64,000 bases of DNA from contig NZ_JQNA01000002.1 of assembly GCF_000745015.1 (NCBI RefSeq), positions 1,550,001 to 1,614,000 on the forward strand, written 5' to 3'. This stretch comes from Burkholderia sp. 9120. GTDB lineage: Bacteria > Pseudomonadota > Gammaproteobacteria > Burkholderiales > Burkholderiaceae. The notes below the pieces were generated by a model. That model was given only the letters and a program-made list of their open reading frames with translations. It did not search any database and was not told the origin of the DNA. The position numbers and the translations under genes were made by a program. How positions within the stretch are numbered: position 1 is the stretch's first letter; every line of letters begins with the position of its first letter. Of this stretch, positions 39,151 to 48,623 are shown one piece after another.

Positions 39151-40299
39151 ATGAAGCCTGCCTTGAAGTCGACGCCCGCGTTGCGCATTACACTCGTCTG
39201 TAATACCGCCTGGGCAATCTATACCTATCGGCAAGGGCTGATCCGTATGCTGGTGGGACGCGGCGTCGACGTGACGGTGCTCGCGCCGCGCGACCGCACC
39301 TTCGAACTGCTCACCGCGATGGGCTGCCGCTGTATCGAACTGCCGATGGCGTCGAAGGGCACCAGTCCGCGCGACGATCTGCGCACGCTGTGGTCGCTCT
39401 ACCGGCAATACCGCACGATCCGCCCGCATGTGGTGTTCCATTACACGATCAAGCCGAACATCTACGGTTCGATTGCGGCGAAGCTGGCGGGCGTGCAATC
39501 GGTTGCGGTCACAACCGGACTCGGTTACGTCTTCATTCAGGCAAGCCGCGCCGCTCAGGTCGCCAAAAAACTGTATCGTTTCGCGTTCCGTTTCCCGCGC
39601 GAAATCTGGTTTCTGAATCGCGACGACCACGCCACCTTTGTCGAGCAGAATTTGCTGGTGCATCCTGAACGCGCGCGGCTGTTGCATGGCGAGGGCGTCG
39701 ATCTCGAACAGTTCGCGTTCGCACCGTTGCCCGAGCGCGCGGACTTCCGTTTCGTGCTGATCGGGCGGCTGCTGTGGGACAAAGGCGTCGGCGAATATGT
39801 CGACGCCGCGCGGCGTTTGCGTGAACGTTATCCGCAAGCGCGGTTCCAATTGCTCGGTCCGGTCGGCGTCGACAATCCAAGCGCGATTACGCGCGAAGAA
39901 GTGGCGGCGTGGGAGCGGGAAGGCATCATCGAGTATCTTGGTGAGGCGCACGACGTGCGGCCTTTTATCGCCGATGCGGATTGCATTGTTTTGCCGTCGT
40001 ATCGCGAAGGCGTGCCGCGCACGCTGATGGAAGCATCGGCCATGGGCCGGCCGATCGTTACGACCGACGTGCCGGGCTGCCGCGAGGTCGTGAAAGACGG
40101 CGTCAACGGCCTGCTCTGCGAAGTGCGCAATGCAGACAGCCTGGCAGCGAGCCTGGCAACGATGCTCGACATGGGCAACACCGAACGCCGGGCCATGGCG
40201 GAACGCGGCCGACAGAAAGTCGCGGAAGAATTCGACGAACGCGTGGTCGTCGAAACGTATAAAGACCTGGTGCAGAAAATGACGGGCGTTTTACTTTAA
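39151..40299 (+). CDS. ogcA: Glycosyltransferase family 4 (OgcA-like)
   Basis: 382 residues, GT-B fold. N-terminal half: ITLVCNTAWAIYTYRQGLIR. C-terminal half: FVLIGRLLWDKGVGEYVDAA and the EX7E-type motif in SYREGVPRTLMEA. It resembles PglA-like N-acetylgalactosaminyltransferases. By order it is OgcA of the O-glycosylation locus. galE follows after 12 bp. Confidence 0.8.
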   Translation: MKPALKSTPALRITLVCNTAWAIYTYRQGLIRMLVGRGVDVTVLAPRDRTFELLTAMGCRCIELPMASKGTSPRDDLRTLWSLYRQYRTIRPHVVFHYTIKPNIYGSIAAKLAGVQSVAVTTGLGYVFIQASRAAQVAKKLYRFAFRFPREIWFLNRDDHATFVEQNLLVHPERARLLHGEGVDLEQFAFAPLPERADFRFVLIGRLLWDKGVGEYVDAARRLRERYPQARFQLLGPVGVDNPSAITREEVAAWEREGIIEYLGEAHDVRPFIADADCIVLPSYREGVPRTLMEASAMGRPIVTTDVPGCREVVKDGVNGLLCEVRNADSLAASLATMLDMGNTERRAMAERGRQKVAEEFDERVVVETYKDLVQKMTGVLL

Positions 40300-40311
40300 C
40301 GGAGCAACAGC

Positions 40312-41334
40312 ATGACCACGAAGGGCACGATTCTGGTAACCGGCGGTGCAGGCTTTATCGGCTCGCACACCTGCGTCGAACTGCTGAACGGCGGTTTCGA
40401 CGTCGTGGTAATCGACAATCTCGTGAACAGCAACCGCGAGTCGTTGCGGCGCGTGGAGAAGATCACCGGCCGCGCCGTGACCTTCTACGAAGCCGACGCC
40501 TGCGACACAGCAGCGCTCAACCGCATTTTCGACGCGCATCCGATCAGCGGCGCGATCCACTTCGCCGCTTTGAAAGCGGTGGGCGAATCGGTCGCCAAGC
40601 CGATCGAGTACTACGGCAACAACGTCGGCAGTTTGCTGAGCCTGCTTGGCGTGATGCGCGATCGCAACGTGAAGCAGTTCGTGTTCAGCTCGTCGGCCAC
40701 GGTGTATGGCGTGCCGAAGAGCTCGCCGATCGACGAGTCGTTCCCGCTGTCGGCCACCAACCCGTATGGCCAGTCCAAGCTGATCGCCGAGCAGATTCTG
40801 CGCGATCTGGAAATCGCGGACCCGTCATGGCGAATCGCCACGCTGCGCTACTTCAATCCGGTCGGCGCGCATGAGAGCGGCTTGATCGGTGAAGATCCGG
40901 CCGGCGTGCCCAACAATCTGATGCCGTATGTCGCGCAGGTGGCGGTTGGCAAGCTGGAGAAGCTGCGCGTGTTCGGCGGCGACTACGACACGCCCGACGG
41001 CACCGGCGTGCGCGATTACATCCACGTGGTGGATCTGGCCCGCGGGCATCTGGCCGCGCTCGACGCGCTGGTTCAGCGCGACGCGAGCTTCGTGGTGAAT
41101 CTCGGCACGGGCCAGGGCTACAGCGTGCTGGATGTCGTGCGTTCGTTCGAGAAGGCGTCCGGCAAGCCGGTGCCCTACGAGATCGTGGCGCGCCGTCCGG
41201 GCGACGTCGCTTCGTGTTTCGCCGATCCGGCCGCCGCTGAGCGGATCATCGGCTGGCGTGCGCAGTTCGGCATCGAGCGGATGTGCGCGGATCACTGGCG
41301 CTGGCAGTCGACCAATCCGCAAGGTTTTGCGTGA
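40312..41334 (+). CDS. galE: UDP-glucose/UDP-GlcNAc 4-epimerase (OgcE-like)
   Basis: 340 residues, extended SDR. Seen: TILVTGGAGFIGSHTCVELL, the catalytic Ser in FSSSATVYG and Tyr-x3-Lys in NPYGQSKLIAE. It makes UDP-Gal and probably UDP-GalNAc for the adjacent transferases; the ogc locus includes such an epimerase (OgcE). A strong hairpin lies about 30 bp after its stop. Confidence 0.93.
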   Translation: MTTKGTILVTGGAGFIGSHTCVELLNGGFDVVVIDNLVNSNRESLRRVEKITGRAVTFYEADACDTAALNRIFDAHPISGAIHFAALKAVGESVAKPIEYYGNNVGSLLSLLGVMRDRNVKQFVFSSSATVYGVPKSSPIDESFPLSATNPYGQSKLIAEQILRDLEIADPSWRIATLRYFNPVGAHESGLIGEDPAGVPNNLMPYVAQVAVGKLEKLRVFGGDYDTPDGTGVRDYIHVVDLARGHLAALDALVQRDASFVVNLGTGQGYSVLDVVRSFEKASGKPVPYEIVARRPGDVASCFADPAAAERIIGWRAQFGIERMCADHWRWQSTNPQGFA

Positions 41335-41362
41335 GTCTGTTCGAGGTTTGAGTCGGTTTGAA

Positions 41363-41411
41363 AAACGGCGACGGCGCGATCTTCAGCTTGCTGATCGCGC
41401 CGTCGCCGTTT
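41363..41411. terminator. Bidirectional terminator between galE and the chemoreceptor gene
   Basis: A perfect 19-bp stem (41363-41381 with 41393-41411) starts with AAAC and ends with GTTT, around an 11-base loop. A-rich on the left and T-rich on the right arm, it can end the plus-strand galE transcript and the opposing minus-strand transcript. Confidence 0.85.
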
Positions 41412-41466
41412 GCGGGATCGCTCCCGAGCTTGCGATGGCCGCCTGAGCGGCGACCTGAGTGGCCAA

Positions 41467-43026
41467 CTACGCGACCATCCCCTCAAGCCGGAACACAGCA
41501 ACCGCGTCACGCAACGCCACCGCGTGCTCCTCCAGCGATTTCGCCGCGGCCGCCGCTTCCTCGACCAGCGCCGCATTGTGCTGCGTGACCTCGTCGATCT
41601 GCGACACCGCCTTGTTGACTTGTTCGATGCCGTCGCTCTGTTCGAGCGCCGACGCTTCAATCTCGCTCATCACGCCGGTCACGCGCTGCACCGCGCTCAT
41701 TGCTTCGTGGATCGTCTTCTGCGCGTCGGACACGAGCGACGCGCCCTGCTCCACCTTGGCCGCCGATTCGCCGATCAACTCCTTGATCTCCTTCGCCGCC
41801 GCGCCGGAGCGCTGCGCGAGGCTGCGCACTTCCGAGGCCACCACCGCGAAGCCGCGCCCCTGCTCGCCGGCCCGCGCCGCTTCCACCGCCGCGTTCAACG
41901 CCAGGATGTTGGTCTGAAACGCGATCCCTTCAATCATGCCGATGATCTCGGCCACCTTGCGCGACGACGCGCTGATCCCATCCATTGTTTCGGTCACGCG
42001 CGACACCACCGTGCCGCCCCGCGTGACCGTGTCCAGCGCGCCATGCGCGAGCCGGTTCGCCTGCTTCGCGTTGTCGGCGTTCTGCTTCACCGTGGCCGAC
42101 AGTTGCTCCATGCTGGCCGCGGTCTGCTGAAGCGCCGCCGCCTGCTGCTCGGTACGCGCCGACAGATCCGCGTTGCCCGCCGCGATTTCGTTGGCGCCCT
42201 GCGTAATGGCTGTAGTGCTGCCGCGCACCTTGCCCACCGTTTCCACCAGACCGTCACGCATCTTCGTCAGCGCGCCCAGCAACTGGCCCATCTCGTTGCG
42301 CGATTTGACCTTGATGGCCACGCTCAGATCGCCAGCGGCGATCCGCTCGAAGTGTTTGACGGTCGCATTGACCGGCTTGATGAGCGCCGCCGACAACGCG
42401 ACCCGCGCCACCACACTGATCACGATCGCGATCACACCGATCACGCCGAACAGCAGCGTAGCGAGCTGAAAACGCTGCGCGGCGGTGGCTGCCTGCTGAT
42501 GCTGACTCTCGGTCTGCGCATGCTCGAGCGCATCGATCGCCTTCGAATAGACCGCGTAGAAACCGTTCGCGGTTTCGCCCTGAATGTTGCGGAAGGTATT
42601 GAAGTCGAAATCGTTGAGCGCCTTGAACTCCGGCTCGATCGCCTTTTCGACCAGCGCGCTGCGCGCCTGCTCGACGCTCTGCGCGAGGCGCTGTTCTTCG
42701 GCGCTGGCGAACGGACCGGCCATGTAATTGCGGAAGTCGTTGTTCGATTCGACCAGCACCTTGTGCGCGGCCGGCAGCAGGTCGTCGGTCTGCTTGCCGA
42801 CGCTGAACAGCGTCTGATACGAACCCACCGCCAGTTGCACCTGCAACAGCTTCTCGGAACTGGCCTTCAGATGCGATAACGCGACGGCGCTACGCTGGGT
42901 GTCGTCGAGACTGCCGTTGGCGAGCTTGAGCGCGCCATAGCCGACGGCGATCACCGTCAGCAGGAAGGCGACGAACACGCTGATCAACAGCGTCAGGCCG
43001 CCACGAATTGTGATGTTGTTTAGCAT
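41467..43026 (-). CDS. Methyl-accepting chemotaxis protein
   Basis: 519 residues. TM1 (about 9-31), a roughly 160-residue four-helix-type periplasmic sensor, TM2 (about 188-210, [20 protein letters not shown]), HAMP ([20 protein letters not shown]) and a signalling domain with hairpin tip [20 protein letters not shown]. The ligand is unknown, and there is no C-terminal NWETF-type CheR tether. It is transcribed opposite to its neighbours and splits what is otherwise an ogc cluster. Confidence 0.95.
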   Translation of the reverse strand: MLNNITIRGGLTLLISVFVAFLLTVIAVGYGALKLANGSLDDTQRSAVALSHLKASSEKLLQVQLAVGSYQTLFSVGKQTDDLLPAAHKVLVESNNDFRNYMAGPFASAEEQRLAQSVEQARSALVEKAIEPEFKALNDFDFNTFRNIQGETANGFYAVYSKAIDALEHAQTESQHQQAATAAQRFQLATLLFGVIGVIAIVISVVARVALSAALIKPVNATVKHFERIAAGDLSVAIKVKSRNEMGQLLGALTKMRDGLVETVGKVRGSTTAITQGANEIAAGNADLSARTEQQAAALQQTAASMEQLSATVKQNADNAKQANRLAHGALDTVTRGGTVVSRVTETMDGISASSRKVAEIIGMIEGIAFQTNILALNAAVEAARAGEQGRGFAVVASEVRSLAQRSGAAAKEIKELIGESAAKVEQGASLVSDAQKTIHEAMSAVQRVTGVMSEIEASALEQSDGIEQVNKAVSQIDEVTQHNAALVEEAAAAAKSLEEHAVALRDAVAVFRLEGMVA

Positions 43027-43284
43027 TGGATCTCCGGAGCGTCTTGTCGAGCGGCGGCGAAGCAGGCCGGCCTGCGTTGTGCCGTGTTATGCCGTGTTTT
43101 TCGTGCTGGATTCGTGCTTGACTTACACTTCGCCGCATCCAGGTTAACGACCGCGCCGAGGCCTCGTTAAATAGGTGGAATCCATGACTGGCAAGGCTTT
43201 GCCGGCCGTTTTCTCGCCACTATCTGGGATTTGACGCCGCTCGCGCGCCCAGCGCGCTTTTCCGGAGCCGTCGCGTTTCGTTTG

Positions 43285-43290
43285 TATAAT
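43285..43290 (+). promoter_or_regulatory. Candidate -10 element for ogcI
   Basis: A perfect TATAAT preceded by TTTG, 28 bp before the ogcI ATG. The -35 region (about 43262) is not consensus. A separate promoter is expected because the gene is cut off from galE by the reversed chemoreceptor gene. Confidence 0.5.
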
Positions 43291-43317
43291 TCGGCGTCTT
43301 CGCTCAGGCCCACTTTC

Positions 43318-44418
43318 ATGCTTAGTTTTGCGCTCGGCTTTCTCGTTTCACTGCTGATCACGCTGTTGATCGTGCGCTATGCGCATCTGCATGAAAAATT
43401 CTCCACCGACACCGATCTGGCCGGCGTGCAGAAATTCCACGTGCATCCGGTGCCGCGCATCGGCGGCGTGGGGATTCTGCTTGGGCTGATCGCGTCCGCG
43501 GTGCAGTTGCATCACGCGTATCCGGCCGTGTCGGGCGGCATTCTCGGGCTGATCGCGTGCGGCATGCCGGCTTTCGGCTCGGGCATGATCGAGGATCTGA
43601 CCAAGCGCGTATCGCCGCTGGCGCGCCTCGTCTGCACGATGGCCGCCGCCGCGCTCGCCTACTTTCTGCTGGATATCGCCGTCACGCGTATCAGCGTGCC
43701 GCCGCTCGACTTCCTGCTGTCGTACGCGGTGATCTCCTGCGCGGTCACGGTGCTCGCGGTCGCGGCGCTCGCCAACGCGATCAATATCATCGACGGCTTC
43801 AACGGGCTGGCCTCGATGGTCGCGTTCATGATGTTCGCGTCGCTCGCCTATGTGGCGTTCCAGGTGTCTGATCCGGTCGTGCTGTCCGCTTCGTTCATGA
43901 TGATGGGCGCGGTGCTCGGCTTCTTCATCTGGAATTTCCCGGCGGGGCTGATCTTTCTCGGCGACGGCGGTGCGTACTTCATCGGCTTCATGCTCGCCGA
44001 ACTGTCGATCCTGCTGGTGATGCGCAATCGCGACGTCTCCGCGTGGTATCCGGTGCTGCTGTTCATGTACCCGATCTTCGAGACCTGCTTCTCGATCTAT
44101 CGCAAGAAATTCATTCGCGGGATGTCGCCTGGCATTCCCGACGGCGTGCATCTGCACATGCTGGTTTATAAGCGCTTGATGCGCTGGGCGGTGGGTGCGC
44201 GCACTGCGCGCGAATTGACGCGGCGCAACTCGCTGACTTCGCCCTATCTGTGGCTGCTGTGCCTGATCGCCGTCGTGCCCGCCACCCTGTTCTGGCGGCA
44301 TACGCTGCATCTGTTCTGCTTCGTGGTCGTGTTCGCGCTGACTTACGTCTGGCTTTACGTCAGCATCGTGCGCTTCAAATCGCCGCGCTGGATGGTAGTC
44401 AGGAAAGCCAAGCGCTAA
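43318..44418 (+). CDS. ogcI: Undecaprenyl-phosphate HexNAc-1-phosphate transferase (WecA/MraY-like, OgcI-like)
   Basis: 366 residues, about ten or eleven membrane segments. Polyprenyl-phosphate transferase motifs: VPRIGGVGILLG, the Asp-rich ALANAINIIDGFNGLASM and FLGDGGAYFIGF. It starts glycan synthesis on undecaprenyl phosphate. In the Burkholderia ogc pathway this is OgcI, the initiating enzyme. The ATG at 43318 begins the first membrane helix; an upstream in-frame start is not family-like. WbpL/WecA-type use for O-antigen is an alternative. Confidence 0.82.
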   Translation: MLSFALGFLVSLLITLLIVRYAHLHEKFSTDTDLAGVQKFHVHPVPRIGGVGILLGLIASAVQLHHAYPAVSGGILGLIACGMPAFGSGMIEDLTKRVSPLARLVCTMAAAALAYFLLDIAVTRISVPPLDFLLSYAVISCAVTVLAVAALANAINIIDGFNGLASMVAFMMFASLAYVAFQVSDPVVLSASFMMMGAVLGFFIWNFPAGLIFLGDGGAYFIGFMLAELSILLVMRNRDVSAWYPVLLFMYPIFETCFSIYRKKFIRGMSPGIPDGVHLHMLVYKRLMRWAVGARTARELTRRNSLTSPYLWLLCLIAVVPATLFWRHTLHLFCFVVVFALTYVWLYVSIVRFKSPRWMVVRKAKR

Positions 44419-44506
44419 TCGGTAAGCATAAAGTCAGCACTTTGTTTGCATGGCGCGACGACCGCGAATATCATCGGACCAATTTAATAAATAGAAAGGG
44501 TCCGTT

Positions 44507-44797
44507 ATGAAGTCGAAAGTCCATTTCTTCGCGCTCGGCTTGCTCGCGGCAAGCCTGCCGGCGTTGGCCAATACGGCAGCGGACAACGTCGTCTGGAGCG
44601 CACGGCCGGTCGCCGCGGTGAGCGCGCAGCCCGAGTGCACGGCCTACACGGGCCGGCAGATTACGAATCCCAACGACTCGACGGATCCGCTGACCAGGAC
44701 CTTGAAAGTGGTCGGCACGATAGCGGCCGCAGGAGCCGTGAGCGCCGCGACGAAAGCGGGTGGTCAGCCGGGGCCGAATCCCTGCAGCGGGCTCTGA
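44507..44797 (+). CDS. Small secreted protein of unknown function
   Basis: 96 residues. A good Sec signal peptide (MKSKVHFFALGLLAASLPALA, cleaved before NTAADN) leaves about 75 residues with two Cys (PECTAY and PNPCSG) and a hydrophobic Ala-rich stretch near residues 67-81. An AGAAAGGG ribosome-binding site precedes the ATG. I do not recognise a family. It sits between the initiating transferase and the ligase genes. Confidence 0.65.
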   Translation: MKSKVHFFALGLLAASLPALANTAADNVVWSARPVAAVSAQPECTAYTGRQITNPNDSTDPLTRTLKVVGTIAAAGAVSAATKAGGQPGPNPCSGL

Positions 44798-44912
44798 GGT
44801 GGTCCTAAGGAACGGTGTAGCCAGATAGGAAGAAGGTACAATCATGGGCCAGTAGATACGGCCCAACACGGCGCACTTCGACGTCGTGACGGCCGTCTAA
44901 AGTTAAAAAGAT

Positions 44913-46208
44913 ATGTCGACGCCCGTTACGCCTTCTTCCCTGAGCGTCAGCCCCCGAAGCCTGTTGCCAGCGTTTTTTCTGCTTACGTATCCTGCGCTCA
45001 CCCTGCTCATGCATGGCGGCGGGAGCGCCATATCGATTGCAGCCTCGGTCATCTCGCTTGCGCTGCTGCTGAGCCCTAAACGCTGGACCGGCCTCGCGCC
45101 GCTCCACTGGGACCCTGTGGATGCACGCCTGTGCGTCGCGATGGCCTGCCCGCTCGCGGCGGTGCTGATCAGTGAGATTGCGCACGCGAAGGTGGTGCCC
45201 AATACGCTCGATTCGCCGGCGCGCTTCCTCGCCGCGATGCCGCTCTTTCTGGTCTTGCGACAATTGCTGCCGCGTACGCTCGCGTGGAGCGATCTGTCGT
45301 TCGCGTTAGGCGCGCTGATATCGCTCGCGATTCTGCTCATCGCGCCGCAAAACACGAACATCGGCCGGGTTAGCAGCAGTTTTCTGAATCCGATTCACTA
45401 TGGCGATATCGCATTGGTACTCGGCGCGTTGTCAATTCTTTCGCTGAACTGGTGGCGTAAGGACGGCCTCGCGGTGAGGGTTCTCAAGATTGCCGGGCTG
45501 ATTGCCGGACTCACTGCGTCGGTGCTGACCGGCTCGCGCGGCGGTTGGGTCGCCTTGCCGGTGGTGGCCGTGCTGATTGTGTATGTGCGTGGCCGCGGCA
45601 AGTCGCGTCGCTGGAAAGTGCTGTTGCCGCTCGCGATCGTCGCGATCCTGGCTGGCGTGTTTGTTTTTTCGTCTTCCGCGCGAGACCGGGTCATCGACCT
45701 GTCAACGGATCTGACCAGCTACGAGCATGGACAGCGCGACACGTCGCTCGGCATCCGTCTGCAGTTGTATGAGACGGCGCTCAAGATCGTCGAGAGCCAT
45801 CCGCTTCTCGGATTGGGCGCGCATGGCTTTCGCGACAGCATGCAGTCGTTTGCCAACGCAGGCATGCTCACTCCGTTAGCCGCGCAAAACGGCAAGGGCG
45901 AGACGCATAACCAGTTCTTCGCTTATCTGACGGATTACGGTATTCTCGGCGGCCTTGCGCTGCTGTCGATCTACATCGTGCCGGGCGTACTCTTCTGGAA
46001 GCGGCTTAGTGCGCCGGCAGGCCCCGCTAATCGCGCCGCGCTGATGGGGCTGACGTTCGTGGTGTCGTTCTGGATTTTCGGTCTGACGGTCGAAACGTTC
46101 GACCTGAAAATGACCGTCGCCTTCTATGCGACGATGATCGCAATGCTCGCAGCGCTGGCTACCTATGCCGACAAGGCCGGCAACGCCGCAAGCGTTCCAC
46201 CTCGATAA
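44913..46208 (+). CDS. waaL: O-antigen ligase family protein (WaaL-like)
   Basis: 431 residues with about ten to twelve membrane segments. A conserved Arg lies in TGSRGGWVALPV and a large periplasmic loop carries the key His in GKGETHNQFFAYLTDYG. The size fits WaaL, which joins O-antigen to lipid A-core. PglL-type protein O-oligosaccharyltransferases share the Wzy_C fold, so given the ogc genes next door that alternative deserves mention; PglL proteins are usually longer. Confidence 0.78.
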   Translation: MSTPVTPSSLSVSPRSLLPAFFLLTYPALTLLMHGGGSAISIAASVISLALLLSPKRWTGLAPLHWDPVDARLCVAMACPLAAVLISEIAHAKVVPNTLDSPARFLAAMPLFLVLRQLLPRTLAWSDLSFALGALISLAILLIAPQNTNIGRVSSSFLNPIHYGDIALVLGALSILSLNWWRKDGLAVRVLKIAGLIAGLTASVLTGSRGGWVALPVVAVLIVYVRGRGKSRRWKVLLPLAIVAILAGVFVFSSSARDRVIDLSTDLTSYEHGQRDTSLGIRLQLYETALKIVESHPLLGLGAHGFRDSMQSFANAGMLTPLAAQNGKGETHNQFFAYLTDYGILGGLALLSIYIVPGVLFWKRLSAPAGPANRAALMGLTFVVSFWIFGLTVETFDLKMTVAFYATMIAMLAALATYADKAGNAASVPPR

Positions 46209-46337
46209 CGCTGGTCTTCGCAGACGGATAGCCGGACACGCGCCCGGCCTACTGCGCAATTCCTTTTCCGACCTGAACTCCCGCCGAACAGAAATCAGCC
46301 GCGACGCATGTGACCGCGGCAGATTCCTTTTGCGGGA

Positions 46338-48254
46338 TCACACACCGCCGCTTTGCGGGCGCGGCGTCGGGCCCGAAACGACGGACGGACGCACCGTCGG
46401 TAAGCTCTGCAGCACTGGCGCCATGGTGGTTTGATACTCCGGCACCCAGCGGCGCAAATCGCGGCGCACTTCCTCGTCGGATAGGACGCGGCGCTGCATC
46501 AGCCACGGCAGCAGCTCGTCGAGCAGATGGTCCGGTACTTCGCGCGCGCGTGCGATGCGCAGCTTCGGATGCGGCGTACGCGTGGTGGTCTCGTCGTCCG
46601 CAAGCAGTTCCTCGTAAAGCTTTTCGCCCGGCCGCAAACCGGTGAACACGATGCGAATCTGCTCTTCGGTGAAACCGTGCAGACGAATCAGATCGCGGGC
46701 GAGATCAGTGATTCGCACAGGCTCGCCCATGTCCAGAATGAATATCTCGCCGCCACGCCCCATGCTGGATGCCTGCAGCACGAGTTGCGACGCTTCCGGA
46801 ATCGTCATGAAAAAGCGTGTGATTTCCGGGTGCGTCACCGTGATGGGACCGCCTTTGCCGATCTGCTCTTCGAACTTCGGAATCACGCTGCCCGCGCTGC
46901 CCAACACGTTGCCGAAACGAACGGTCTCGAACTGCGTGTTCTCGCTCGTTTGCTGCAACGCCTGACAGGCCATTTCCGCGAGCCGCTTACTCGCGCCCAT
47001 CACGTTGGTGGGATTGACGGCTTTGTCGGTGGAGACCAGCACGAAATGCTTTACGTTGTGGCGTATCGCCGCGCGGGCCACCCGATAGGTGCCGAGCACG
47101 TTGTTGCGCACCGCCTGCCATGCGTTCAGCTCTTCCATGAGCGGCACATGCTTGTAGGCAGCAGCATGGAATACGATGTGCGGCATGTAGCGCGACACGA
47201 CCTGGTCGAGCAGCAGCGAATCCTTCGCATCACCAACGATAGGAATCACGGACAAATCCGGAAAGCGGTCGCGCAGTTCTTCAGTGAGCCGGTACATCGC
47301 GAACTCGGACAGATCGTAGGCGACCAGTTGCGCGGGCGCGAAACGCAATATCTGCCGGCAGAGTTCCGAGCCGATCGAACCGCCCGCGCCGGTCACCATC
47401 ACCACGCGGCCATGCAGCAGTGCCTCGACGTGCGGTGTGTCGATCGTCACGGCGGCGCGGCCGAGCAGATCTTCGAGATCGATCTGCCGAACGCGCGACA
47501 GGAACGCCTGACCTTGCGTGAGCGTGGTGAGCGCGGGCAGCACCATGGCGCGCACGCCGGCATTCAGACACAGCGCCGCCACGCGCCGCTGGTTTTCGAC
47601 GGAGGCCGAAGGGATCGCGATGATCGCGTGCGCCGCGTCGAATTTTTCCGCCCAACGCGACAGATCGCTGATCGCACCGAGCACCTTATAGCCGTAGATT
47701 TCGCGGCCTTGCTTGGCCGTATCGTCGTCGAGCAGACCGACCAGCCGCCACTCACTGGAGCGCGACAATTCGCGCGCCAGACTCGCGCCCGCGCTGCCCG
47801 CGCCAAGCACGATAACCGGCTTGCCCTGAGCGACGAGGCCGCCATAAAGATAGAACTCTTTGGCGGCGCGATAGAGCGCACGCGGACCGCCCATCGCGAG
47901 GAACAGAAGCAACGGCGATGCGATCAACACCGAGCGCGGAACGATCGGCACCGGCTGCACCACCACCGACACGACCATCACGGTGAGCGCGCCCCACCCC
48001 ACTGCCTTCGAGATGCGTATCAGGTCCGGCAGGCTGGCGAACACCCAGATCCCGCGATACAGGCCGAATAGCCTGAACATCAGGCCATAAACAGGAATCA
48101 CCCACACCAGTGCTCTCAGCGCACCACCCCAGAACTCGGTCGGGACGGGACCGTTGAATCGAATCATGTACGCGCCGAGCCATGCTCCCATGACTGCGCA
48201 TAAATCGAAGATGAAGGCAATGAACGATATCCATGAGGATTTATGTCGAAACAT
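46338..48254 (-). CDS. wbpM: Membrane-bound UDP-sugar 4,6-dehydratase, WbpM/CapD-like (copy 1)
   Basis: 638 residues from the ATG at 48254, which has a perfect GGAGGT nine bases upstream. The first ~130 residues hold four membrane helices; a first Rossmann domain reads VIVLGAGSAGASLAREL, and the catalytic SDR domain has VMVTGAGGSIGSELCRQI and the Met-x3-Lys variant of the active site (NVMGASKRLAE). Such enzymes make UDP-4-keto-6-deoxy-HexNAc. It is transcribed alone, convergent with waaL. In other Burkholderia the equivalent gene is called wbiI. Confidence 0.88.
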   Translation of the reverse strand: MFRHKSSWISFIAFIFDLCAVMGAWLGAYMIRFNGPVPTEFWGGALRALVWVIPVYGLMFRLFGLYRGIWVFASLPDLIRISKAVGWGALTVMVVSVVVQPVPIVPRSVLIASPLLLFLAMGGPRALYRAAKEFYLYGGLVAQGKPVIVLGAGSAGASLARELSRSSEWRLVGLLDDDTAKQGREIYGYKVLGAISDLSRWAEKFDAAHAIIAIPSASVENQRRVAALCLNAGVRAMVLPALTTLTQGQAFLSRVRQIDLEDLLGRAAVTIDTPHVEALLHGRVVMVTGAGGSIGSELCRQILRFAPAQLVAYDLSEFAMYRLTEELRDRFPDLSVIPIVGDAKDSLLLDQVVSRYMPHIVFHAAAYKHVPLMEELNAWQAVRNNVLGTYRVARAAIRHNVKHFVLVSTDKAVNPTNVMGASKRLAEMACQALQQTSENTQFETVRFGNVLGSAGSVIPKFEEQIGKGGPITVTHPEITRFFMTIPEASQLVLQASSMGRGGEIFILDMGEPVRITDLARDLIRLHGFTEEQIRIVFTGLRPGEKLYEELLADDETTTRTPHPKLRIARAREVPDHLLDELLPWLMQRRVLSDEEVRRDLRRWVPEYQTTMAPVLQSLPTVRPSVVSGPTPRPQSGGV

Positions 48255-48623
48255 CGGGGCCACACCTCCTATTGCTGTTGCTCAGAAACAATGCCGATGA
48301 AGGCCGCCAGATGTGCAGTGAACTTGCGCATGGAAGACTGCGCACGCATGAGGCACATCTATAAAACCGGACGGTCCAGCCTCCGCAAGGCATTGATTAT
48401 GCCGTGGCGTTCTACGGGAAGCCAATGTTATGGCCGCCGCCAAAGTGCGCAGCAGCAATTTTCACACCGCTCACGGCCGATCGCTTTTCCGCTCCGGAGC
48501 GAATTACATAGTACGCTTGTTGCCCATGCGCAAAAGCTGAATCTCGCCTGCCGGCAATGGGCCCGCGCGCCGCCGCACTGCGCGCGCCACTGTGTATGCC
48601 ACCCTCTGATACGGAGCGCAACC
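48255..48623. other. Divergent intergenic region between wbpM copy 1 and nudK
   Basis: It contains the GGAGGT ribosome-binding site of the minus-strand wbpM and a GGAG site for nudK. I see no convincing -35/-10 pair and no gene with family resemblance on either strand. Confidence 0.5.

Noticed and set aside
43188..43203. TGGCAAGGCTTTGCC resembling a sigma-54 promoter before ogcI
   Set aside because: The GG to GC distance is off by one base, and a TATAAT element lies closer to the gene.
46298..46320. GCCGCG/CGCGGC hairpin between convergent waaL and wbpM
   Set aside because: The stem is short, the loop is 11 bases, and T-runs are weak on both sides.
48243..48623. N-terminal extension of the NudK frame
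   Set aside because: The extra 127 residues do not match NudK proteins, and a GTG with a good ribosome-binding site begins the conserved part.
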